Program-made: the position numbers and the translations under genes
Notes under the pieces: generated by a model
The model's input: only the letters and a program-made list of their open reading frames with translations
Databases searched by the model: none
Told to the model about the DNA's origin: nothing
Assembly: GCA_959347315.1 (NCBI GenBank)
Contig: OY365814.1
Span: forward strand, 35,298,371 to 35,362,370
Length of the DNA: 64,000 nucleotides
Direction of reading: 5' to 3'
DNA from: Bimastos eiseni
Taxonomy: Eukaryota > Annelida > Clitellata > Crassiclitellata > Lumbricidae
Part shown: positions 1-11,800 of the stretch, in pieces
Layout of the letters: each line of letters starts with the position of its first letter
Numbering within the stretch: the stretch's first letter is position 1

Positions 1-1185
1 GTGGTCAGATAACTGTTCTTCCGCCTTTTGATGTTAGTTCAGCATTTGAGTCCGTTGACCATTCTATTCTCCTTCAGGGGCTTTCTATTTCTTTTGGCTT
101 GACTGGCGGCCTTCTTGAATGACTCCGCTCCTTTCTTACTGACCGTACCAATTGTGTAGTTACTGGTACTTCTCGGTTTCGCTGGTTTCCTGCCCCTTTT
201 GGAGTTCCTCAGGGTTCAGTGCTGGGTCCTTTGCTCTACATTCTCTATACGACTGATATCAGTCCTCTGCATACTCTATCTGGCCTCCTACATCAATTGT
301 ATGCAGATGACATTCAATCTTATGTCCACTGCAAAGCAGCTGCAGCAATGGTCTCGGTTGGGCTGATGTGTGATGCCATAGATGTTCTGTCTGGATGGAT
401 GGCCTCTAATCGCCTCCTCTTAAATCCCTCCAAAACAGTCGCAGGCACCTGGCAGAGCTGGATATGCAGATATTGGCTGAGACCTATCCTAACATTACCT
501 TTTCATCTGTTGTGCGTGATCTGGGTGTATTGTTTGATCAGGAGCTTAGTCTCTCGCAACATGTAAACCAGGTTACTCGTAACTGCCACTATCAGCTGAG
601 TCAGCTTCGTGTAGTTATTCCCTCTCTTACCTTTGAGGCTCCAATAGTCCTCGTTCATGCCTTTGTAACCAGCAGAATTGATCCCTGCAGCGCTGTTCTG
701 GCTGGTCTTCCCTGTGCCTTAGTTGTGCGTTTAGATCGCGTTCTTCGCTCTGCGGCCAAGCTCATTGGACATAATATACACAAATTTTCACCGGTTTCAG
801 CTCATATGCGCGATGTCCTTCACTGGCTACCATTCAACAGCGCATTACTTTCCGCATTGCGACTCTAGTTTGGCGGTGTCTCTCTGATTGTGCGCCATCT
901 TACTTGACTGAACTGTGTCGTCCGGTGTCTGAACTCCTTTCATGTAGAGCACTGGTGCCCAGAGCCCACTCGTCGCTAATGCTGCGTCGAGCTTTCTCAG
1001 TGGTTGATCCACCCACCTGGAATTGGCCCCTAGTTGCCCTCCGTCTTCCCCTTACAATGACCTACCTACGTTTAGTTAGCTGCTAAAATCATATCTTTTT
1101 GGCCGTGGCTGGGAGCACCTCTGAGTAGTTTCCCTTGAAGAGGCGCTATATAAATTATCTTAATGGATGAATGAATGAATGAACC
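1..1185 (+). mobile_element. CR1/Jockey-like LINE, truncated and dead reverse transcriptase 3' end
   Basis: Remnant of a non-LTR retrotransposon. Read across frames, 30-870 gives reverse transcriptase blocks: a DVSSAFES-VDH block near 30-65, GVPQGSVLGPLLY near 205-240, the catalytic YADD near 300-312, then NRLLLNPSKT, DLGVLFDQELSLSQHV and the C-terminal block HAFVTSRIDP, LRSAAKLI and MRDVLHWLPF typical of CR1/Jockey/L2-type elements. The last coding remnant is near 904-1086. The element ends at about 1185 in a GCTATATAAATT box followed by (GAAT)n repeats, the usual short-repeat 3' tail. In-frame stops and at least two frame changes show that it is inactive. Its 5' part lies outside the window. 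Family seen directly; exact clade is inference. Confidence 0.85.
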
Positions 1186-2360
1186 AACCAACAGTCTTTC
1201 ACATTAATTTTATGCATCAAGTGCAACACGGATTCAACGCTAGTATGCGAGATTTCGAAAATTTTGCAAATTGCCGAGCAGTAAGTTTGCTTTAGGGAGT
1301 TGAGCTCACTTTTGGTTAGACAAACAGCTTCCAGTCCATAGAGAAGAAATTGTTTACAATGGCATTAACCAATCGCAACAAAACAGGTTCACTGACTTTA
1401 TATATCATTTACTGTACCAGAAATTAAAAGACCTAGGCCTGTAAAACTTCATTCATAAGAATAAAACATTGCATTTAACACAGCATTTAACATTTAGCAT
1501 AGTATTTAACTGCACATATAGACTGTCAGGGTGGGAGGCATCGGCAAGGTAGCGGATGGCATCGATTACACAGCAGACCTCCACTGTCGACCGTTGACCC
1601 AGGTTTAAATAAACAGCCGCCAGCTAAGGTCCACCCGTGTACGAGGAAGCCAGCGGAGGAGGCAGCGAGTAGGACACCCGACCAAAAACGGATCTAACTG
1701 GTTTTCTACCATCAGCGTAAAGACGAGCAGGCAGTCATGAACAGACGCCGTCGTGGGGCCCAGGCAGATCAGACGCTATACCGGTTCTTTGATGTAGGAC
1801 CTCAAAGGCCCTCCAATTACGAGAAGGGTTTTAGGCACGCGTTTATATAGTTATTACACATGACATTAAGTATCCTTCGGACGATGTGAGATATGAACAA
1901 GATCTACAGGAACTGCCGTTTCGTCAACGTTATCTCAGATGTATATTTTAATTTCTTTTGCTGTTAAAGTCGTTTTAATCATCACATCGGTCTAAAGTGA
2001 ATCAGTCTGGAGTGGCCCAGCCTTGATGATACAACCAAGGAGGGAAGTCCATGACATAGGCCAGTAGAATAGCGTTAACATGGCATTTAACATAAAAAAC
2101 GTTGTTTCAACTCCAGATGTCAATCCCATTGGAATGTGTTTCAGACGACGAGAACGATCAACTGTTGCTCCTAAGGATGTCAATGAAGACGGGAACTTGG
2201 TTGGTCGATATGAACTGCACCGTTAAAGAAAAGAAGTTGGAAGTCGTAGAGTTCGACCTTAGTTCACCTGTCGACAGGTAAGAAAGAGATCTTCAGCATT
2301 TCCAATGATTTGCCAGAAGTCAAGAGATCAGGCGATCATCCAAGCATTGGATAATCACTA
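1186..2360. other. non-coding stretch, no gene recognised
   Basis: AT-rich spacer with no convincing exon. The word GCATTTAAC recurs near 1470-1500 and 2082. A short + strand frame at 2080-2223 (48 codons, starting MAFNIKNVVSTPDVNP) has no recognisable homology and could be either chance or an unassigned upstream exon. Confidence 0.4.
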
Positions 2361-2965
2361 AGATTAGTATTAGGGAATCGCGCTATCTGGCTCATCGACC
2401 ATAATATTGGTCAATTCACCCACCTAATAGGTTACAAAAACGTATTTGTAACCTATAACTAGGTTACAAAAACCAATTCATACACAAACCTAAGACCTAG
2501 GTTAAACATCAACCAATGCAGTCTACGGTAATACGGTCAAAACATCAACCAATAAGTCAAAAGTCACGGTAATTTCCAATAGTTTCGATGATGAGTCATT
2601 ATCATACCTTTCTGTTTCGCAATTTTTCCTAATTCAATCACAGTCTTCTTCGAGTATTCCATTTTATATTGGGATGATATTTCTTTAAGCTGCTGTGAGA
2701 AAATATTTTCATATATTTTATATATGAGAGATTTTTTCGAAACTATTGGAAATCCCCGTGACTTTTGACCTATTGGTTGATGTTTTGACCCTATTACCGT
2801 AGACTGCATTGGTTGATGTTTAACCTAGGTCTTAGGTTTGTGTATGAATTGGTTTTTGTAACCTAGTTATAGGTTACAAATACGTTTTTGTAACCCATTA
2901 GGTGGGCGAATTGACCAATATCATGGTCGATGAGCCAGATGGCGCGATTCCCTAATACTGCTTTA
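2361..2965. repeat. long inverted repeat (foldback element)
   Basis: The left arm (about 2361-2590) and right arm (about 2736-2965) are near-perfect reverse complements of about 225 bases, separated by a loop of about 145 bases. Both ends carry the motif ATTAGGGAATCGCGC or its complement. Shared inner blocks include the repeated AACATCAACCAAT word and TAGGTTACAAA. Nothing codes for a protein. The structure is that of a non-autonomous foldback transposon or MITE; no target-site duplication could be fixed. Confidence 0.8.
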
Positions 2966-3383
2966 GTCCTCAAGTTGATATTTAGACCGATATACTTTTT
3001 CAAACAAGCACTTTCTTCGAATTTAATTCCACGATGAATTTTGGTTATCTTCAAACCTATACCAGTGAAATTTACAACAATGCGAAAGATAAAATCATAG
3101 AATCAATGGCTACGTACACTCCTTTTTTTCTAAGTATGAGGTCGAGCTGACTAAGATTGCTTCTATCAGTTACTTCTGTCTAGATAATCTACGTATATTC
3201 GTTTATTTCTTCTCGAAAACGCTGTGGGTAAAGAAAAGAATAGTCGGAGTAGCTGCCAATGTGGCTAGGTCGTTAACGGTGCTTTTTCAACATAAATTGG
3301 AGACGAACTCATCTATTACATGCATTTATATATTTACATGGGTAAGATAAAATTAGATTAATTATATATAATATATGCAATCA

Positions 3384-3521
3384 GATATGGGCCTATATAA
3401 GATATGGGTCTTTATAAGATATGGGTCTATATAAGATATGGGTCTATATAAGATATGGGTCTATATAAGATATGGGCCTATATAAGATATGGGTCTATAT
3501 AAGATATGGGTCTATATAAGA
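3384..3521 (+). repeat. 17-bp tandem repeat, about 8 copies
   Basis: Head-to-tail copies of GATATGGGTCTATATAA with single-base variants (T/C at position 9, one CTTTATAA). A simple minisatellite in non-coding DNA upstream of the death-domain gene. Confidence 0.9.
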
Positions 3522-4123
3522 TTTCAACAGTCACTTATCGAAACACTTTCAGAATGTAAGAATTATTATTGGTCGTTTCTAGTCCATTGTTTAGTCTGCC
3601 CGGTAATTTCGTTCTGGTAGGATTTCGTAGTATTGTCATTAATATTATTGCCTTGTATGGTGAAATGGTCTCGTGTAATAGCTATGTGATCCGATGTGGT
3701 CGAATGATTTCATATAGTTATGTGATCCTATAATAATTATTATGGTCAAATGCTTTCTAAGGTTCGTAGTCCTTCGGACAAAATCTGACGTCACCGTCAC
3801 TGAGGCGGAACGATTCGCTGACTCACTTGAGAAGAACGTTCGCCTTCGTTCTGTGTGTTCGGTTCTTCGACAACAGTAAGCATAAATAAATTAGCATATA
3901 TGCATAACCATGTATAATGATTTAAACCCTAATGCGGAAAGTTTTTCTATTTGGTTCTAGCAGATACGATATAAAATTATTTACAAACGTTCTTATAGTC
4001 TTTCTAAGTGAATGTGACTGTTTTCGGCAAAAACCTTACAGGCTACTTAATTTAGATTTCGATATTTGGACATTCTTAGTTTCCTTTTAAGGGAAATAAT
4101 TGTTTGAATTGGTCTGTTTGTAG

Positions 4124-4598
4124 TTTCGAAAGACGAAATTCCTTTGTACTTGTGTTGGTCCCAAAGAGTCGTCTGAAGCAAGTCGTCGATTCTCTGCGAT
4201 CGTCTGGATTCGAGAAGGGACCACCGACGAGCTCAGAATTCTCTCTCCTCGAAGGCGACCTCCTCCAACTCTCTTTCCATGGCAACATCCGGTGCATTGA
4301 CCCTCCGCCCCTTAATCCAACGATTCTCTATTTCGTCTTCAACTGTAACCTTGACACAAAGATCCGTTTTCGCGTTGGTGAGGTCAATGAGTTTCTTCAG
4401 AAGAGCTTCGACTCTTTCCGTGGATTTCTTCAACTGTGTCGGATCGACAGAAGCCGCACTGCAACAGACGTCACCGGTCAAAACCGGAGCCGATTGGAAA
4501 CCGGTTTCAGAAGATTTCGCTACAAGGCACTGATCGACAACATTGGGAAGACGAGTTCTGCGCACCCTTTGGCCAAGCACTACATCAGCATTCCAAAG
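4124..4598 (+). CDS. death-domain protein, internal exon with beta-rich (UPA-like) module
   Basis: Exon bounded by an acceptor (polypyrimidine TGTTTGTAG, exon begins 4124 with the last base of a split codon) and donor AAG|GTAGGT at 4598. It encodes about 158 residues, starting FERRNSFVLVLVPKSRL. The middle (LLEGDLLQLSFHGNI, then IRFRVGEVNEFLQKSF, SFRGFLQLCR) looks like the beta-sandwich module that precedes death domains in UNC5/PIDD/ankyrin-type proteins (UPA-like). That family call is an inference from pattern. The exon ends in phase 0 and joins the next exon in frame. Upstream exons were not identified, so the N-terminus is missing. The antisense frame 4233-4580 is also open but has no matching splice or homology. 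Confidence 0.6.
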
Positions 4599-5018
4599 GT
4601 AGGTCCTTCAGATTATAAGTGTACTTACGCATATGCAGGCGATCAATCGATGATGCTCTTAGAATTCAGTCACCGTCACGCATTCTGGTAATGTAAGTAA
4701 TGAAGTAAGTATGTGGGTGTGCTTAATTCAACCGCCTGCAAACGCTCAGCGGGAACATCGGATATGCACAATAAAAGACTAATCATAATAAGGAAATTAC
4801 AAAGCAAAGTCTACAATATTTATACATATACTCATATATTTTGATTTCGTGTAAGTTTTCATAGACAAAACATCGTTTAAGAGTAACTACAGTCATCACA
4901 TCTCAAAGAGGTACATATGTAACATAGGTAATCCGCTGAATCAGATGTTCAAAGTGATGACATCATTCTCACGTCAGCAGAGCTCTATGCGATCGGATAT
5001 TCTGCTTGTCGTTCTTAG

Positions 5019-5375
5019 GACATCACGGACATTGGAAACTTCACGGACCGTTCCGTCGTTTCGGAGAGTGGAGATGGAGGTGATGGGTGTGGTGGAGATG
5101 GACGTGGTGGTAGAAGTGGTGGAGGCGATGGTGGATTATCTTCTAGGTCCTGCTTTGGACAACACGTGCTACTGGTCGACATTTCTCAGAGCGAATGTCT
5201 TCGTCACGTGGCCTATAACCTTGGCAGCGAGTGGGTGACTTTGGCCGAGAGACTTCAGCTCAGTGAAGGTCGCATTCAATCCTTCCTACGTCGACTGAGG
5301 AACGAGAATGAGGCTGACGTCATGTATGAAATGTTGGTCACGTGGTTCAAGACTCAGCCGAAGTCTGCCAATAAG
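5019..5375 (+). CDS. death-domain protein, exon with most of the death domain
   Basis: Acceptor GTTCTTAG|GAC at 5018, donor AAG|GTCAGT at 5375; phase 0 at both ends, 119 codons. A Gly/Asp/Arg-rich linker comes first (about residues 15-35 of the exon), then the first five helices of a death domain: CLRHVAYNLGSEWVTLAERL, LQLSEGRIQSFLRR, and VMYEMLVTWFKTQP. The conserved Trp of helix 1/2 and the hydrophobic spacing A..L.L....I fit the family. Death domains act by homotypic assembly in apoptosis or NF-kB signalling; which pathway applies here cannot be told. The domain is completed by the exon at 7508. Confidence 0.85.
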
Positions 5376-6794
5376 GTCAGTGACCCGGTCAGGGTCAGGG
5401 TCCGTTTCATATGTAATCTAATTATCTCTAGACTTCTAAAGGTCCAATCGAGAGCCAAGCGCAGGAAACCAATTTATTTACAAGCGTCGCATACACTATG
5501 CCTTTATAGAAGTCGTGTCAAAGGACTTCAATACGAATCGTAATAGGCCTATACCAATATAAATTTTTATAATTGTTTATGCTTTTTTCCATAAAGAAAA
5601 GGTACCGGAACGCATCTGGATTGTCGAATAAAATTACGCCAAAATTAGCTACCAAATACAATACAATACTAAGAACGCAACGATCACAATCTATAGACCA
5701 ACAGTTATAAATTTTGGAATGTAAATAATTGAAATAGGGTCTAGTAAAGTTATATATAAAATCCCAGAGTTCATGCCAATTTTCGTACAAATGTTTCCTG
5801 TCACCATTTTCTCACGCGTCAAACATTTTAGAATAATTAATGTTCTCAATGGTCTCCTTTTTAGCTTCTGCGGCCATCTTTAATGTAACTTGATGTTCAG
5901 CAGATTCATTGTGCAACAAGTTGTGCAGCCAAGCAGCACCTTTTCTCGAAATCAGAGCGACTCGCTTTTTGAACATAAATCAGTTTTTTGCTAGTGTGCT
6001 CGCCTGCATAAGGTAGCTATAGATCCGACACCGTAATTTCGATTTCGTCTGTGTCTTCTGTGCCTGGTCTGATTTTTTATTTCTTGACTGGAAAGCCAGA
6101 TAAAAAGAAGCTGGTGATGCTTTTAAATTTAAAAAAAATTTTAATCAGCGCATTTATTTTATAAAATTGTTTTCTTAAACTTTATTTTCAGATATAGATT
6201 TAATTAATTTACAACACCGATAACAGGAAACGATATTATTGGCGTTATATTTACCCGGGCGCGTTTTACACAATACCACAGAGGAAGCACATTAGCCTAG
6301 TTTGCTTGTTCACTGGCTTAGCAATTAGAAAATTAAGTGGTTAGAACATAAACGTCCAGTCAGTCATAAATAATAAGCCAAAATGAGAACCTATAGCTTA
6401 AAATAATTTTAAGGCAACATTGACTACAAATTGTGCGGCACAACTACTATTTTTATTTTATATTGATCGAAAAAAGGTGCCGGAACGCAGTTCCGGCGCG
6501 TTCTGTCATAGAAAAGGACTGTATATACGTAGGTCTATATATATATATAAATTCATTTATCGGTCAGTTCTGCGAGCACTTCCGTCATTTTGTTCTCAAC
6601 TTACAACTAATCTTTCTGATCTAATCTATAACGTGTTGGGCGCCTTGCATGGCTGCCTACAGTTAATTCCGACTCCTGTAATAACTTGTCATGATCCGTT
6701 CGTACTATGTTCGTAATCGTACTGCAGCTTGTCAATATGAAATTAAACACAGATATAATAACTATTTCTTCAAATTATTAACCATCGTCCGTCT
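5376..6794. other. intron of the death-domain gene, no further gene seen
   Basis: Non-coding. A short motif AGGTGCCGGAACGCA near 6474 and its variant AGGTACCGGAACGCA near 5600 occur twice and may mark degraded copies of one small repeat. No exon with supported splice sites was found here. Confidence 0.5.
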
Positions 6795-6802
6795 GTCTAA
6801 GT

Positions 6803-7301
6803 CAGCGGTTCTCAACCTGTGGGTCGCGACCCTCATGGGGTCGCCTTACGATTTGCCAGAAGTCGCCTGGAACCTTCAGGAATTTGTAAAAAAAGTTTTC
6901 AGCCTTGCATCTCATATATAATATTTATGCAATCGTGAATATTACACGAACTAGCCTTCTACTGACTTTCATTAATCTTTGCTTATTTCTTGTACTGCGA
7001 ATCATGTAAGAAAATTATTACCAGTTTTTTAAAATTGTTTTGTTAATGAAAGATTGATCATGCCGTTATGCATGAGGTGAATGGATTATCCCATGATAAG
7101 AAGTAAAATGCATGGTATTTAATGTTTTCATTCATTTGGGGGCCCCTGAGATGTCGTGTTGTAGTAAATGTATTATTTCATTAATTTGGGGCCCAAGAAT
7201 GCGGTGAATGCAGTAACCCAATGCTTTTAATAGCTGGAGGTCGCCACACCTTTGGAAATATTATTAGGGGGTCGTAGGACTAAAAAGGTTGAGAACAGCT
7301 G
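6803..7301. mobile_element. hAT-type MITE with perfect 8-bp target duplication
   Basis: Starts CAGCGGTTCTCAACC and ends with the near-perfect complement GGTTGAGAACAGCTG; flanked on both sides by GTCTAAGT (6795-6802 and 7302-7309). CAG-starting inverted ends and 8-bp duplications are hallmarks of hAT transposons, and this TIR resembles the widespread Charlie-like group. At 499 bases with no transposase it is non-autonomous. It sits in the last intron of the death-domain gene. Confidence 0.95.
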
Positions 7302-7507
7302 GTCTAAGTTGTCATATATAATGAGACCTGCGGTCTGAACGTCACGTTGAGTGTGGATTGTCACTGCAGTTGTCAGTTGGTCAGGCGTTGTGCATAAACC
7401 ACCAGCAGCATAGAAGTTAAAGAACTTTAGCAATTAGCAACAATTCAATCAATCAATCAACGCCTATTTTTTATATATATTTGTATATTATATTGGTGTC
7501 ATTTCAG

Positions 7508-7594
7508 AACGATGTACTGTACAAGGCACTACAGCGAAGCGATCGACCTGATCTGGCCATTTACATCAAAGAAGCACAACAGAATCATAAATAG
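7508..7594 (+). CDS. death-domain protein, last coding exon
   Basis: Acceptor ATTTCAG at 7507. The 28 codons plus TAG begin NDVLYKALQRSDRPDLAIYI, which is helix 6 of the death domain, continuing in phase 0 from AAG at 5375. The intron is 2132 bases long and has received a hAT-type MITE at 6803. The gene ends 223 bases before the 5' LTR of the downstream retrotransposon, so its 3' UTR may be short or cut by that insertion. Confidence 0.85.
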   Translation, partial: NDVLYKALQRSDRPDLAIYIKEAQQNHK

Positions 7595-7812
7595 AATAAT
7601 TAGCAGAGTGAATTAAAACGAATTATTTACTGAATAATTAACTGAATATATAGCTAAATAATAATTAACAGAATATAGTTAACTGCTGCTGCTGTGTTGC
7701 CTTGTTCTTTCCCTTTAACTAACTTCAACGATTTCAGTACTTACGCTAATGTATAGACGTACAATTACAAGGTACTTTGCAGACATAGTAGCTCAATTAT
7801 TATCTCATGTCG

Positions 7813-7817
7813 CCTTG
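7813..7817. repeat. target-site duplication CCTTG, left copy
   Basis: Five-base duplication flanking the LTR retrotransposon; the right copy is 14494-14498. Five bases is the usual length for Ty3/Gypsy integration. Confidence 0.9.
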
Positions 7818-8133
7818 TGTCAGCCAATGTTTGTTAATATGTTGATTTAGACACTTGGGGCGCAAGTGGGTGGTGGTGTTTGGAAGGGCTGTTAGGGGCG
7901 AGTGAGGTGACAGACAGAAGGTATTGATAAGACGTTTGATTGCTTGTATTTCGACAGTTGCTGCTCTGACTTCCTAAGGATACGGACGGTCGTTTTATAT
8001 TTTAATTTGTGTACAGTAGTTTAGGCACTATATTTTATGTTGTTAATAAAGAAAATTGAGAAAACAAGAAGACGTGCCTCGATCCTTGTAGTTTGGTAAG
8101 CTTAACTGAAGGAAAAGAAAGTTGAAGTTTACA
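7818..8133 (+). repeat. 5' LTR of Gmr1-like element
   Basis: 316 bases, starts TGTCAGCC and ends TTTACA. Compared base by base with 14178-14493 only one difference was seen (A/G near 7844 versus 14204), which implies a recent insertion. An AATAAA is present near 8046. Confidence 0.95.
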
Positions 8134-8149
8134 TTTTGGTGGCAGCGGC

Positions 8150-8445
8150 GGGATACGAAAAGAAAGTATCAAAGATTAAAGAATCAAGAATCAGGATACG
8201 AAAAGAAAGTATCAAGATTAAAGAATCAAGAATCAGGATACGAAAAGAAAGTATCAAAGATTAAAGAATCAAGAATCAGGATACGAAAAGAAAGTATTAA
8301 AGATTAAAGAATCAGGATACGAAAAGAAAGTATCAAGGATTAAAGAATCAAGGATCAGGATACGAAAAGAAAGTATCAAGGATTAAAGAATCAAGGATCA
8401 GGATACGAAAAGAAAGTATCAAAGATTACAGCATCAAGGATCAAG
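8150..8445 (+). repeat. tandem repeat in retrotransposon leader, about 43-bp unit
   Basis: About seven imperfect copies of a unit built from GATACGAAAAGAAAGTATCA plus GATTAAAGAATCAAG, lying between the LTR and gag. Each unit contains the near-palindrome GATAC...GTATC. It lies in the untranslated leader, where packaging signals reside in retroelements; a packaging role is speculation. Confidence 0.85.
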
Positions 8446-8880
8446 ATACGCATAGGCTTAAAGAAGCTTTGGATGTGAAAAGGATTAAAGAAGGGCTTGG
8501 ATGTGCAATAGATGAAAGAATCGTTTAGGATTACTGATAAGTGGATTCTACGGATTATACGAATCAATTGGAGCAATTAAGTTTCTATGTACTGAAAGCC
8601 AGGAAAGTAAAGATTATTTTCTGGGAGATTACTGACAAGGTATATTTTGTTTATTTTGGCACGAAACAAGACCACGTCCAATTGGATAATTGTGAATTTG
8701 TTAGTATTAGGCAAACAACACCATGTTCAGTTTTAACAAAAATGAGAGCTCGTTAATATTGGTCCAAACAAATAAAATCGCGTTCAATCGATTTAATGAA
8801 AACTCGGTAATATTAAACAAACAAAAGCATTTATAATTGGTAATTTGCGAAGTCATTGATAGTAAAAGTAAACATTCGAA

Positions 8881-11800
8881 ATGGAGAAATTAAGTAGTGA
8901 AAGACGGGAAGAGATTAAGAAAATGTCGTCAGAAAGAATACAAAAGCAGTTAATAAAGGAAGGTTTAATGGAAAGTACGGTTAAAGCTATGTCTCGTACT
9001 GAGTTAATGCAAACTTTAGCAGATATGGAAATAGAAAAAGTAGGATTTACAGCTGAGATAGAAGGAGCTGTAGGAGGTGTACAGGGACAGGTTGTATAAA
9101 AAGTTTCTGATATACCTATAGAGAAATCGACTATGGAAATGATGATGCAAATGGTAATGATGATGAATCAACAAGCGGAACAAGTTAGGAAGGAAGAAAG
9201 AAAACTTCAGCAAGAAAGAGAGGAAAGAGCAGAACAGGTGAGAAGGGAAGAGTTAGAATTAAAACGAAAACAAGAGGAAGAAAGTAACAGAATTAAGAAA
9301 GAAGAATTAGAATTACAAAGAAAACAATTTGAATTACAAATAGAATCACTCAAGCGAGATCGAGACGAAGCGGAGAAAAGAAGGTTGGAACATGCTGTAG
9401 CAGTAGAGGAAGCTAGGAAAAGTGAGGAACTGATGCGTCGAGAGTCATTACTAGAACAATCTAAGAGACAAGAGGAAAAGGAGATAACACGAGCTAGGGA
9501 AGTTGAGTTAGCCAATCAAGCTAGGGCGGAAGAAGCTCAAAAGCAACAAGAAGATATTGATCGTACTTTTGAAATGGAGAAAGCCAAAATAAAAATAAAA
9601 GAAGAGGAAGTACAAATTGCAAAGCAGCAGTTAGAATTCGAACAAGCGAGACGAAAAGAAGAAAATGAGAGAGATGAGAGAAGACGGTTAGAAGGAGAAT
9701 CATTAATAGCTAAGATGAAGAAGATTGGGGACGCCATGAAGCATGTTCTACCGAAGATGCCAGATGATATTATGGAAATACCATTGTATTTTGAGACAGT
9801 GGAGAATGCTTTTTGTAGTTTTGAGGTTGAAAGGAATTTTTGGGTAAAATTGTTATTACCTTTGATGACACCTAGGGCTCGCACTGTGCTAAACAGATTA
9901 TCCTTGATTGAATTAGAAGACTATGAGATAGTAAAGCGACATTTACTCAAAGAATTTAAACTTACTCCTCAGGAATACAGATCAAAATTCACGGAAACTA
10001 AGAAAACCCATGAGGAAACTTATATCATGTTTACTGCAAGATTGAGAAATATACTTAACTATTACGTCAGAAGTCGATACATCGAAAAAAACTATGATAA
10101 ACTATTTGATTTGTTAATTGCGGATAGACTAAAAGAAGCATTACCTACAGGACCATTGAATTTTGTTTTGTCGAAAGAGGGAAATGAGTGTTTTGAGTCA
10201 AGCATGATTGCGGATCTTGCTGATATACATGTGAATAATCGAATTGGTGGATTGGTACATAATAAAATGAGTACAAATTATATGGGAGCAAGGAATGAAG
10301 GGTACCAAAGCGGAAAAGGGAAATGGTATCAGGAAACCAGAAATAGGAATCAAAATACGGAACTTTTTAATAAGTTTCCAGGATATGTTGGTGTGCCAAA
10401 GTCACCTAAGTGGAAGGAGGGCGAGTTTACAAGAGGTAATCAGTTAACCAGTCAGAAAAATACAACCGCAACTTTTGTAAACAAGAAATTCGATAAGAAT
10501 TATGATCCCAAATATCAAGTGAGAGATCAGAAAGGTTTGGCAAGTTATATGAAACAGTGTTACAATTGTGGAACAACAGGGCACATCGCTAAATTTTGTC
10601 ACTATCCAGCCAAGACTTCTGAGATGAGTAAGTATCATGATAAAGCTAATGTGAATAGAATACAAGTTAGTGAACAGAACATTGAAAGTCAAGAGAATGA
10701 AAGTACGAATATAGAGGTAAAAACAGTCATGAAATGTAAGATCGATAGAGAACGTTTAATTTCAGTAAATGCTACAGAACAAGAAACGGAAGCAGAAGGA
10801 GGATTATTTAAGAAAGTCAGTATGAAGCATATTCAAGTTGAAATTAGAGCTCATGAAGGTCAGGAACCAATGATAATAAAAGCGTTGTATGACTCAGGTG
10901 CAGAAATTCCAGTAATAAATGCAAAGTTATTACAGGGAATGAAAATTGAAGAAGTAGGACATGTAAATTTGCAATGTATGGTGGGCGAACCAATACCTGC
11001 TCGTTTAGTGGAAATAGAAGTTAGAGTTGTTGAAGAGGAAAATGAGGGAAAATATGAAAGAGCGGAAACGACGGAATATCTGACTCCTTATATACAATTA
11101 TTATGTGCGGCAATAGAGAATGTAAGCAGCAGTGAACAGTTTTTGATACATCCAGAAATTATTGAAGAACTAAGAAATATACCACATATCAATGTGATGA
11201 CAAGATCACAGTATTGGAGTAATGAAGGTAGAAATGAGGAAGAAGACCAGATAAGGGATGAAAGGAGAAACCAGGGTGAAGACACAGATGATGAAGAATC
11301 TGATCATGTAGAAATCGAATTGGGAGAAGGAATATTAAGTAATTTGTTTCAAGAGCAAGAAGATGAACATGTAAGGCGAAACCGATATGCTGATGTCGAG
11401 TTATTTGAAAAGCAACAGAAAGAGGGCGAATCTTTAGGAAGATGGTGGAAATTAGCTGAAGAAAACGAAAAGAATTTATATGTGCTCAATGGATTGTTAC
11501 ATCGAAAAGAGAAAATCTTAGGTCATGAAATTGAACAACTTGTATTACCTAAGAGTCGAAGATTACAGATTATGAAATTGACTCACGAATCTGTAATGGG
11601 TGGTCATTTAGGAGAGGAAAAAACCAGAGAAAGGATCAGGTTATCCTTTACATGGCCAAAGATGCGTAGAGAAATAGAAGAGTTTTGCAAATCTTGTGTA
11701 AATTGTCAACTGAAAGCAAGGAGTGTGGTTATGGATAGAGTTCCAATTAAAGCTATTGTTAAAGAAGAGGTGGCATTCCAAAGAATGACAATGGATGTAG

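Noticed and set aside
4233..4580. Open frame on the minus strand overlapping the death-domain exon
   Set aside because: It looks protein-like, but the + strand exon has consistent splice sites and joins in phase with the death domain. The minus frame has no homology or splice partners and is treated as an antisense shadow.
9013..9884. Ser/Phe-rich minus-strand frames in the retrotransposon
   Set aside because: They are antisense shadows of the charged coiled-coil gag region.
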